Positions 19,228 to 25,946 of a stretch of 42,293 nucleotides of DNA are shown one piece after another; the stretch's first letter is position 1, and each line of letters opens with the position of its first letter. Origin of the DNA: JANQGH01 sp039177555 (lineage in GTDB: Bacteria; Pseudomonadota; Alphaproteobacteria; DSM-16000; Inquilinaceae). A program made the position numbers and the translations under genes. The notes under the pieces are model-generated. The model did no database searches. It was not told the DNA's origin and was given only the letters and a program-made list of their open reading frames with translations. The stretch lies in contig JBCDFV010000037.1 in the NCBI GenBank assembly GCA_039177555.1, positions 1-42,293 of the forward strand, in the 5' to 3' direction.

Positions 19228-19620
19228 CTATTCCTCGTGGCGGCCTGTGGCGTCGCGATCGCGTTCATATCGCCTCTTGAGAGGAAACGGCGGCAGCCAG
19301 GATTCACGACGGATGGTCCAAAGTTCATAAGTGGGTGTGAACTGGTTGGGTGTGTCCAAGGACCCGAGATTGACTTCGACTTCGTCACCGCTGCGTGAAA
19401 ACACGGAAGAGCCGCAGCTTGGACAGAAGTAGCGTCCCTCGTATTCGCGGGTACGACCGTCGATCGTCACCGCGTCCTGCGGGAATATCGCGGACGCATG
19501 AAACAGGGCCCCATGGTGCTTTCGGCAGTCCAGGCAGTGGCAAAGGCCGACCCGGTAAGGTGCCCCAGATGCAACAAATCGCACCTTGCCGCAGAGGCAA
19601 CCGCCTGTGAATTGGTCCAT
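19228..19620 (-). CDS. GFA family (CENP-V/GFA zinc domain) protein
   Basis: A 130-residue protein of the GFA family, named after glutathione-dependent formaldehyde-activating enzyme. Zinc ligands are seen as CLCGKV near the start, GLCHCLDCRKHHG in the middle (C-x-C-x2-C) and YFCPSCGSSVF later, with the usual GAPYRV and ASAIFPQDAV strands. Small GFA proteins are cytoplasmic and mostly of unknown substrate. ATG at 19620 has AGGAGA about 8 bp upstream; the frame upstream of it has no family similarity. Its truncated sister copy lies at 17509-17630. Confidence 0.85.
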   Translation of the reverse strand: MDQFTGGCLCGKVRFVASGAPYRVGLCHCLDCRKHHGALFHASAIFPQDAVTIDGRTREYEGRYFCPSCGSSVFSRSGDEVEVNLGSLDTPNQFTPTYELWTIRRESWLPPFPLKRRYERDRDATGRHEE

Positions 19621-19751
19621 GCTGCTTCTCCTGGTCGTCCTGTGTGATTGGGGCGTCACCAAGAAAAACCTCGGACGTCCATGGGGGAGGTGCAAGATGG
19701 TCAAACTGAGGGTTCGCTGCGTGGCTGCTACGTCGCCGCCAGCGGCCTAAC

Positions 19752-19791
19752 GAGAAAACCCGGTGCCGCATAGTGCGACACCGGGCTTCTC
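19752..19791 (-). terminator. Rho-independent terminator
   Basis: On the minus strand, CCCGGTG and CACCGGG (19779-19785 with 19759-19765) pair, followed inward by one mismatch and GCG/CGC, with loop ACTAT. TTTTCTCG follows directly on this strand. The U-run is only four long, so strength is probably moderate. It ends the candidate small RNA. Confidence 0.65.
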
Positions 19792-19834
19792 TCGCGGAGG
19801 CTGAAGGATGCGCCGTTCCAATGCATATCCTTCA
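19752..19834 (-). ncRNA. Candidate CRP-activated small RNA, about 80 nt
   Basis: On the minus strand, a start near 19834/19833 is predicted from the TATATT -10 box. The RNA would begin with UGAAGGAU, which pairs perfectly with AUCCUUCA (bases 19827-19834 with 19802-19809, 8 bp, extended inward by UGC/GCG after one mismatch) around the loop AUUGGAACG. A linker containing CCUCC follows, and then the terminator hairpin with UUUU. No gene is read through from the regulator upstream without passing the -10 region. A 32-codon frame starting at 19826 exists, but it would have only an eight-base leader and would span the terminator, so I favour a non-coding RNA. Not matched to a known family; the whole call is inferred from promoter, operator and terminator geometry. 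Confidence 0.55.
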
Positions 19835-19840
19835 CCTTCT

Positions 19841-19846
19841 AATATA
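19841..19846 (-). promoter_or_regulatory. -10 box of the candidate small-RNA promoter
   Basis: TATATT on the minus strand inside an AT-rich block. A start 7 bp downstream falls at 19834, placing the CRP-type palindrome centre at -41.5. There is no good -35 hexamer because the palindrome occupies that place, as in class II activator-dependent promoters. Confidence 0.5.
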
Positions 19847-19865
19847 TACACTGTGGCGCAGATGA

Positions 19866-19885
19866 AAAGTGATGATGATCACTTT
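19866..19885. promoter_or_regulatory. CRP-type operator (perfect palindrome)
   Basis: AAAGTGAT-GATG-ATCACTTT is a perfect 8-bp inverted repeat with 4-bp spacer and contains GTGA-N6-TCAC, the core of E. coli CRP sites. The regulator encoded 100 bp away has a recognition helix with the R-E-x-x-x-R residues that contact GTGA. Centre at 19875.5. Confidence 0.7.
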
Positions 19886-19983
19886 GTTCTCGATTCTGCG
19901 ATTTTCTCGTATCTTTTTTTATGTAAAAGGTTAGAAAAGCGCCGTTGTGCCCTGATATGCAATATCTATTGAGTTGAGAGAAT

Positions 19984-20685
19984 TCAGAAGTCTCCTCGGA
20001 CTTCCTCAACCATCTCCTCAAGGCGGTCGAAGTCATGCACCAGCAGGTGATCGGACCGGCGCTCGACGATGCCGGCCTGTGCTAGCTGGCCGAAAACGCG
20101 GGCGACGGTCTCACGGGCGGTGCTCACCCGAGCCGCGATATCGCTGTGGACGGGGATCGGCTTGATTGTAGCGGTGTTGTCGGGCTGAAGCGTCGCGCGG
20201 GCCAGGCGCAAAATCTCGGCGTGAACCCGGTTGTTGGCACCCAGCGTGCTCAAATCCATGATCCGGTCTGTCGCGCGGCGCACCATGCGCGCCAAATGCT
20301 GCAAGAGCGGTTTGGCGCAGCTGGGGTTGTTGCAGACCGTGTCCATGAAGGTAGCGGCGTTCATGGCGGCAACCAGGGTCGGCCGCAAGGCGACGACGCT
20401 GGCTGACCGGCGACCACGATCAATACCGGCCAATTCGCCGAAATACTGGCCTTCGACCAGCTCATCGAACGCGATTTCACGGCCCGACAGAGAGTAGATG
20501 ACGATCCGCACGCGGCCCTCGGCGATGAAATAAACGTCTGACGTGTCGGCATCCCGGTCGATGATCTGTTCCTGCGGGCCGTAGCGCCGCCAACTGCATA
20601 GTTGGGACAGGCGATCGCGTTCGGCGTCGCCGATCTCGGCAAACAGCGGGATGGTGTTCAGGCTGGCGCCCGTCGGCTGAGACAA
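19984..20685 (-). CDS. Crp/Fnr family transcriptional regulator, CRP-like
   Basis: A 233-residue regulator with an N-terminal cyclic-nucleotide-binding beta roll (about 12-125), a dimer helix (about 125-150) and a winged helix-turn-helix (about 175-215). The phosphate-binding-cassette pattern is YFGELAGIDRGRRSASVVA, with G83-E84 and R93-S94 matching the cAMP contacts of CRP. The recognition helix STARETVARVFGQL has R191, E192 and R196, as in CRP, and predicts GTGA half-sites. The four-Cys cluster of FNR is absent (only C30, C118 and C123), so it is not an iron-sulfur oxygen sensor. Start TTG at 20685 follows GGGGGTCCC; no ATG or GTG is in frame nearby. The effector is likely a cyclic nucleotide, by inference. 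Confidence 0.88.
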   Translation of the reverse strand: MSQPTGASLNTIPLFAEIGDAERDRLSQLCSWRRYGPQEQIIDRDADTSDVYFIAEGRVRIVIYSLSGREIAFDELVEGQYFGELAGIDRGRRSASVVALRPTLVAAMNAATFMDTVCNNPSCAKPLLQHLARMVRRATDRIMDLSTLGANNRVHAEILRLARATLQPDNTATIKPIPVHSDIAARVSTARETVARVFGQLAQAGIVERRSDHLLVHDFDRLEEMVEEVRGDF

Positions 20686-20751
20686 GGGACCCCCACAAGA
20701 GCGCGTGAGCGCAGAAGCATAAGCGCTTGGCCCCCTTGGTCAATTGCCCTT

Positions 20752-20767
20752 TGTGATCGAGATCCCT
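20752..20767. promoter_or_regulatory. Second, imperfect CRP-type site
   Basis: TGTGATCGAGATCCCT matches 13 of 16 positions of the E. coli CRP core TGTGATCTAGATCACA. It lies about 67 bp upstream of the crp-like start and 94 bp upstream of the divergent DUF502 start. No -10 box sits at -41.5 or -61.5 in either direction, so repression or autoregulation is as likely as activation. Confidence 0.45.
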
Positions 20768-20860
20768 CTTGCGGGCCTCGGCAACATTGATCACCATCCA
20801 AGGGCGTCCCATTTGTGCTGGGGCCGCATTTCATCAAGGGGCAGATCGAACCGTCCAGCG

Positions 20861-21670
20861 ATGTCGGAAGACGACCGCGATCCGAAGAAGGTGAAGGTGC
20901 GGGGCAGCCTCTGGGCCCGGCTTCGCGCCTATTTCCTTGCGGGCATCCTTGTCACGGCGCCCATCTCGCTGACCCTATATCTGGCGTGGCTGTTCATTTC
21001 GTTCATCGATCGACAGGTCGCAGGCGTTCTACCACCGAACCTGAACCCCAACACCTATCTGCCGTTCTCAGTTCCTGGCATCGGCCTGTTGTTAGTTCTG
21101 ATGGCATTGACATTGGTCGGCTGGGTTGCGGCGGGCTATTTCGGTCGGCTGTTCATCCGATTGAGCGAAATCATCCTGGCGCGCATGCCGGTGATCCGCA
21201 GCGTCTATGGTGCCATCAAGCAGATTTTCGAAACCGTACTGGCCAATCAGAGCACCGCCTTTCGCGATGTCGTCCTGATCGAGTATCCCAGGCGCGGAAT
21301 CTGGTCCTTGGCCTTCGTTACTGGCAAAACCGAAGGCGAGGTGCAGAACCTCACCGAGGACGAGACGATCAATATCTTCGTGCCGACGACACCGAACCCG
21401 ACCAGCGGGTTCCTGCTGTTCGTGCCGCGCCGCGACCTTATCGTGCTGGATATGTCGGTGGAGGAGGGCATCAAGATGGTGGTCTCTGCCGGTATTGTCA
21501 CGCCGCCCGATCAACGTCCTGAAGAAGAGCAGCAAAATCCGCGCATCCGGTCGCGCATCAAACCGGTGCTCGACGTTCTGGACGGGCAGGGGGAGGCGGC
21601 CGCCCAGGCCGATTTGGCCAAGCGCCCCAACCATGACCCGATCCGGTCAGACAAGGCCGGTGAGGGTTAG
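20861..21670 (+). CDS. DUF502 domain membrane protein
   Basis: A 269-residue protein with two transmembrane helices (about residues 22-48 and 68-95) and a long cytoplasmic C-terminal part. Family features are GSLWARLRAYFLAGILVTAPISLTLYL, FSVPGIGLLLVLMALTLVGWVA, IPVIRSVYG-type motif (here MPVIRSVYGAIKQIFET) and NPTSGFLLFVPRRDLIVLDMSVEEGIKMVVSAGIV. The function of DUF502 proteins is not established. ATG at 20861 is the start that precedes the family-like sequence; the frame upstream overlaps the promoter region and is not used. Divergent from the CRP-like regulator. Confidence 0.88.
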   Translation: MSEDDRDPKKVKVRGSLWARLRAYFLAGILVTAPISLTLYLAWLFISFIDRQVAGVLPPNLNPNTYLPFSVPGIGLLLVLMALTLVGWVAAGYFGRLFIRLSEIILARMPVIRSVYGAIKQIFETVLANQSTAFRDVVLIEYPRRGIWSLAFVTGKTEGEVQNLTEDETINIFVPTTPNPTSGFLLFVPRRDLIVLDMSVEEGIKMVVSAGIVTPPDQRPEEEQQNPRIRSRIKPVLDVLDGQGEAAAQADLAKRPNHDPIRSDKAGEG

Positions 21671-21747
21671 CGGCTGTTCATCACTGGTGGCCTGACAGGT
21701 GACCTGTCGACGCTGCCTCCAAAGCCAGACCAAGCGGGAGATCGACC

Positions 21748-22263
21748 ATGAGACTTGCGATCGGATGTGACGATACCGGCTTTGACCTGAAGCAAGCCGT
21801 TCAAAGCTATCTGGCCGAGACGCGCGATGATGTCGACCTGATCGATATCGGCATGACGGACGCCAAAACCGTGCTTGATTACCACGTCGTTGCGGCGGAT
21901 GCGGCGCGGCGGCTGCAAAGGGGCGAGGTCGACCGCGCGCTGTTGTTCTGCGGCACCGGCATGGGCGTGGCGATCGTCGCTAACAAGTTCAAAGGCGTTT
22001 ATGCCAGCGTGGTGGAGACCGAGTTCACGGCCCAATTCTCGCGCCTGATCAACGCCTCCAACGTCCTGGCGATCGGCGGCTGGGTGATCACGCCTTACCG
22101 CGCTCAGCGCATCGCGGCCGACTGGCTCGACACCGCCTTCGCGGCAGGCCATGCGGAGGTCGAGGAGTATGCCGACTTCCTAAAGGACGCGCTGAAGGAA
22201 ATCCGTGAACTCGAGGAAGAGAACTTCGCGAAGCCCGTCGCGCCGATCAAGATCGCATCCTGA
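21748..22263 (+). CDS. RpiB/LacA/LacB family sugar-phosphate isomerase-like protein
   Basis: A 171-residue protein of the RpiB fold. The base Cys is kept at C68 in LLFCGTGMGVAIVANKFKGV. However, the residue matching E. coli RpiB His10 is Asp (GCDDTG against GCDHVG), and the residue matching His99 is Ile (SRLINASNVLAIGG against SRQHNDTNVLAFG). These changes make ribose-5-phosphate isomerisation uncertain and point to another sugar phosphate or derivative; comparison is from memory of the E. coli sequence. The C-terminal extension (KDALKEIRELEEENFAKPV...) is helical. No sugar operon surrounds it; the next gene is a convergent amino acid permease. Confidence 0.75.
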   Translation: MRLAIGCDDTGFDLKQAVQSYLAETRDDVDLIDIGMTDAKTVLDYHVVAADAARRLQRGEVDRALLFCGTGMGVAIVANKFKGVYASVVETEFTAQFSRLINASNVLAIGGWVITPYRAQRIAADWLDTAFAAGHAEVEEYADFLKDALKEIRELEEENFAKPVAPIKIAS

Positions 22264-22303
22264 GGACCGGGGGCCGCACCGTCCAGGGCACAGGCTTGCC
22301 CGT

Positions 22304-23677
22304 TCAAAGCGTCTTCGGGGCTTTGCTCTGTAAGACCATGTAAACCGGCAGTCCCGCCAAAATGAGCAGGAAACCCCACATCGCGGCATCGGCACCGGCG
22401 CCGTAGATGGTCCACATAGAGAACAGGAACGCGACCGCGGCGATGAGGCCGTAGCCCTTTGGCGCAATGAACCCGACCCGCCGGCCGAGCATGATCAACA
22501 TGATGCCCTCGGCAAAGCAGCAGAACACGTAGGGCACCATGTAGGTCGTAATCGACAGGTTGACGATGAAGTCATAGATATCAATCAGCGACGGCGCCCC
22601 CGACGCCTGCAGCACGAGGATCGCAGTCGCCAGCCCCATGGAGATGGCAATCCCCTTGGCCGCAACGCCTCGGCGATTGAGGACGCCGAAGATCGGCGGC
22701 AGCAAGCCGTTTTGGGCCGCCACCATTGGCACTTGCGCCATCATCAAGGTCCAGCCGTTCAGGGCCGCGATCGAGGAAAGAATGGCCGCCGCGGCCATCA
22801 GGTCGGCGGCCCAAGGCCCCCACATGATCGAGGCGGCGTCGGCAAACGGCGCGTCGGAGTGTGCCAACGCATCGAGCCCGACAATGCCCATGGTCGACAT
22901 CGTGCCGGACATGTAGATTACCGCGGCGACCAAGGTGCCGCCAATGGTCGCGATGGCGATCGTGCGCCTTGGGTTTTTCACATCGCCAGCCGGCACGGTG
23001 GCGGATTCTACCCCGCTGAACGCGAACATGATCAGCGGTGCGGTCGCGGACAGCGCCAGGAAGAAGGGCAGGGGCGACGGGTTGATTGGCGTAAACTGGC
23101 CCCAATCGACCCATAACAGGCCCAGCAGCGAGACAGCGAGCAGGGGAATGAGCTTGATGCCAACCATGGCGAGTTGCAGACGCCCCGCCTCTTTCACGCC
23201 CAGCATGTTGATGAAGGCGACACCCCACATAGCGATCAGCGCGATGGCGGGATTGGACAGCGGCACGTCGGCGAGGGCCGGTACGAAGACGTGCAGGTAC
23301 TCGACGATGGCGAGCGCGATAGCCGGCATCGAGGACCAGACGGCGATCCAATAGCCCCAGGCCACAATGAAGCCCGCGAAGTCGCCGAAGGCCTGGCGGG
23401 TGTAGGCGTAGGGTCCGCCGGTCTTTGGCGACAGGCGGCTGAGCCGCGCGAATACAAGGCCCAGGCACATGGCGCCGACCGCCATGACCAGCCAGCCAAT
23501 CAGGGCAACGGCGCCGTAGGGCGCCAGCGCGGCGGGCGCGAGGAAGAAGCCAGCGCCGATGACGTTGCCGATGACAAGGGCGGTGCAGGTCCAGACGCCC
23601 AGCGACCGCGTTGTTCCGTCCGAGGCCGCGGCTGGCTCGTCTGCGGAGCCTTCTTGGTGCTCGGATGCCTCGGTCAT
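22304..23677 (-). CDS. APC superfamily amino acid permease
   Basis: A 457-residue inner-membrane transporter with about twelve helices after a hydrophilic N-terminus of 25 residues. The first helix has GNVIGAGFFLAPAALAPYG, the unwound GxG substrate site seen in AdiC-type (basic amino acid/polyamine antiporter) permeases, followed by LSPKTGGPYAYTRQAFGDFAGFIVAWGYWIAVW, the conserved loop-helix 3 block. AFSGVESATVPAGDVKNPRRTIAIAT is the helix 6 motif of this group. Substrate is probably an amino acid or amine but cannot be fixed. Its stop is 40 bp from that of the convergent RpiB-like gene. Confidence 0.88.
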   Translation of the reverse strand: MTEASEHQEGSADEPAAASDGTTRSLGVWTCTALVIGNVIGAGFFLAPAALAPYGAVALIGWLVMAVGAMCLGLVFARLSRLSPKTGGPYAYTRQAFGDFAGFIVAWGYWIAVWSSMPAIALAIVEYLHVFVPALADVPLSNPAIALIAMWGVAFINMLGVKEAGRLQLAMVGIKLIPLLAVSLLGLLWVDWGQFTPINPSPLPFFLALSATAPLIMFAFSGVESATVPAGDVKNPRRTIAIATIGGTLVAAVIYMSGTMSTMGIVGLDALAHSDAPFADAASIMWGPWAADLMAAAAILSSIAALNGWTLMMAQVPMVAAQNGLLPPIFGVLNRRGVAAKGIAISMGLATAILVLQASGAPSLIDIYDFIVNLSITTYMVPYVFCCFAEGIMLIMLGRRVGFIAPKGYGLIAAVAFLFSMWTIYGAGADAAMWGFLLILAGLPVYMVLQSKAPKTL

Positions 23678-23869
23678 GGGGGCCTCTGTCCGGCTGCGGC
23701 GGCATTGTCGCGGACATACAGTGAAACGGACCGCAACCGGAGTCGAGCCTCTACGATGCTGGCGCTGAGGGGGCTGGCAGGCCGCAGTCTATCGGCAACG
23801 CCCAGCCCGGAGGGATCGCCAAGTCCCCCAACCGATAACCTGCACGACCGACGGATTTGGACTGATGGT

Positions 23870-24367
23870 CTATCGGACCCGATGCCGCGCCCTGAACAGC
23901 CAGATGAAGATGACCAGCGCCAAGATGTTCAGATAGACCTCGACGCCCGAAAGGCTGCCCTCGGGTGCCGGTGCGTAAAACACCAGGGATGACGCGAGAA
24001 TCTCGAAATTGAAGCTAAAGCTGGTGTCGCTGTCACGGGCCGTTACGCCCGCCACAAGATAGGCCCCGCTGACAAACTGATAGACGATCGCTTGTGTCTG
24101 GATGTGGATCAACTGCAGAAGTTGGATCAGGAACGACCAATATACGCCGGACTTCCTGACCCTCAGCAGTTGTATGCCGGCAAGCAGGCTGATGAGAAAC
24201 AGCACGGCGGCCACCGCATAGATGACATCCGCCACCGGTTCAGGGGACGTCTCGCCGAAAAAGGCGCGGGCGACGAAGTACAGCCCCAGACCGCCGCCGA
24301 CGATCTGTATGAGTCCGACCAGCACAAATCCAACTGTCAGGCGCCCAGCAGTGTCGCTCGCGGCCAT
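23870..24367 (-). CDS. Hypothetical membrane protein, four helices
   Basis: A 165-residue protein with four hydrophobic segments, near residues 10-35, 45-65, 70-95 and 142-160. I do not recognise the family. Between helices 3 and 4 is a polar loop of about 40 residues. ATG at 24367 follows GAGGATATCGCG and begins MAASDTAGRLTVG, which leads directly into the first helix; the longer open frame upstream has no membrane or conserved character. It is read alone, with its stop 190 bp upstream of the permease start. Confidence 0.55.
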   Translation of the reverse strand: MAASDTAGRLTVGFVLVGLIQIVGGGLGLYFVARAFFGETSPEPVADVIYAVAAVLFLISLLAGIQLLRVRKSGVYWSFLIQLLQLIHIQTQAIVYQFVSGAYLVAGVTARDSDTSFSFNFEILASSLVFYAPAPEGSLSGVEVYLNILALVIFIWLFRARHRVR

Positions 24368-24626
24368 CGCGATATCCTCGATTCGGGTTGCATGAGTCGG
24401 CCGCCAAATTAGGCCAGAATAGTGGTATGGGCCAAGAGGTTTTCGGTCGAGGCGAGAGCCGCCGTTTGTGCCGTTCCCGTATACAGAGAAACTGCGAACC
24501 ATGCCATCCGGATTGCGCCAACCGACGGAACGCCGTGCCCGACCCAGGCTTTGACTGCCTTCAGCCGCTGGTGCCAAGCGTGCTATGATAGCCCACCACA
24601 CCATAGCAACAGGGGGGAGAAGAAGC

Positions 24627-24962
24627 ATGCCGACGTTCATCACGCAGGGCCGGTATTCGGAGGCCGCGATTAAGGGCATGACAGCGAAGCCGGACGATCG
24701 CAAGCAGGCGGTGGCAGCCCTGGTCGAGGCGGCAGGCGGGGAGTTGCTCGACTATTATGTGACGTTGGGCGACTACGACTTTCTGGCGATCAGCACGGCA
24801 CCGGATGAACAGGCGTTGTTGAAGGTTCTGATCACGGCCGGGGCCACCGGCGGCGTGACGGGCCTAACGACCACGATGGCGTTTTCCACCGCGGAGTTCG
24901 CGGATGCCGCCGCCGGTGCCCGCAAACTGATCGAGGGCTTCCGGCCGGCCGGCAGCCATTAG
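24627..24962 (+). CDS. GYD domain-containing protein
   Basis: A 111-residue protein of the GYD family, a small ferredoxin-like (dimeric alpha-beta barrel) fold of unknown role. MPTFITQGRYSEAAIKGMTAKPDDR is the usual N-terminus and YYVTLGDYDFLAISTAPDEQA holds the name-giving G-(D)-Y-D turn. ATG at 24627 has a strong purine-rich site (AGGGGGGAGAAG) upstream, which decides the start over the ATG at 24585. Single gene with its own leader. Confidence 0.85.
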   Translation: MPTFITQGRYSEAAIKGMTAKPDDRKQAVAALVEAAGGELLDYYVTLGDYDFLAISTAPDEQALLKVLITAGATGGVTGLTTTMAFSTAEFADAAAGARKLIEGFRPAGSH

Positions 24963-25119
24963 CTGAAAGGGCCGTTCCGCCGCCCGGAAGCCACCGCTGT
25001 CGTCGCACACACTGTTGTTGACCCTCAAAAGCGGGGTGGAGCGTCGTTCCTCCTCGCCAGCTGGCTCGAAGATCCGACGATCAGCCGGGCAACGGGGGAG
25101 TCGTGTAAGCGGGAGCTCG

Positions 25120-25905
25120 ATGCCGATGCAATCCGATGCGGTGTTGCCAGCAGCAGTTTGGTGCCCAACCGTTCCTGTGGTTGTCCAAGCGATCGCGAGG
25201 TCAGTATGGTGTTTTACGGCCCTTGTTTGGCTCGCGGCGCCCGCGACGGCTCAAACACCAGTTGCCTCATGGGGCTGGTCGGGTTGCTATGCGGGCGGCT
25301 ATGTGGGCGGGCTTTGGGGCGAAGCCGATGGTTGGGTCGTCGAGACGCCTGGTGGAGACTTTTTCGGGCAGTCTTTGGGTGCACACAGGCTAAGCAGTTT
25401 GGCAGCCGGTGTTCAGGGCGGCTGCGATGCGCAGTTCGGCGACTTTGTCATCGGGCTTGGGGCCGACTACTCATGGGCCAATGCCCGCGGTGACCACCCC
25501 AGCAGGCTCGAGACAGGGGTCACCTACAGCAGCCGTATCGAGAGTACGTGGGCGTTGACGGTCCGGGCGGGCTACGCACTTGATCGTTTCATGGGTTACA
25601 TGAGGGGCGGGTTGGCTTGGCAGGACGAGTCCTACGAGGCAAGCACCACCATGATTGGTACCGCCTATACGGCCGATGAGACCCGCGTCGGGTGGACGCT
25701 CGGCCTTGGCGGCGCCTATGCGGTCACCGAGGCCCTCTCGATCTTTGTCGAATATGACTACCGTGATTATGGCACCGAGACTATCGACTTGACGCCCCAG
25801 GTCGCCGGGCTTGGGCCGGCATCGGTCGGGATCACATCCCGGACCAGCTTGGTCCGTGCCGGCGTCAATCTCCGGTTTGGAGTGCCCTTGTCGGGCGGCA
25901 ACTGA
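25120..25905 (+). CDS. Outer membrane beta-barrel protein (OmpA/porin-like family)
   Basis: A 261-residue protein with a signal peptide ending in LAAPATA-QTP. The mature part shows the pattern of an eight-stranded barrel: WSGCYAGGYVGGLWGEADGW at the start, repeated SSLAAGVQGGCDAQFGDFVIGLGADYSW, WALTVRAGYALDRFMGYMRGGLAW, and the closing strand TSLVRAGVNLRFGVP. This resembles small outer-membrane barrels of alphaproteobacteria (Omp25/Omp31 type). ATG at 25120 follows GGGAGCTC. It is an outer-membrane surface component with unknown ligand. Convergent with the amidase gene. Confidence 0.8.
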   Translation: MPMQSDAVLPAAVWCPTVPVVVQAIARSVWCFTALVWLAAPATAQTPVASWGWSGCYAGGYVGGLWGEADGWVVETPGGDFFGQSLGAHRLSSLAAGVQGGCDAQFGDFVIGLGADYSWANARGDHPSRLETGVTYSSRIESTWALTVRAGYALDRFMGYMRGGLAWQDESYEASTTMIGTAYTADETRVGWTLGLGGAYAVTEALSIFVEYDYRDYGTETIDLTPQVAGLGPASVGITSRTSLVRAGVNLRFGVPLSGGN

Positions 25906-25946
25906 AAATGACTTGGAACACGCCCAGCCGAGACATCGATGTTTGA

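Noticed and set aside
19728..19826. 32-codon small protein on the minus strand
   Set aside because: It starts only 8 nt after the predicted transcript start and spans the terminator hairpin; the purine stretch before it is part of hairpin 1. A small RNA explains the structure better, though a peptide is not excluded.
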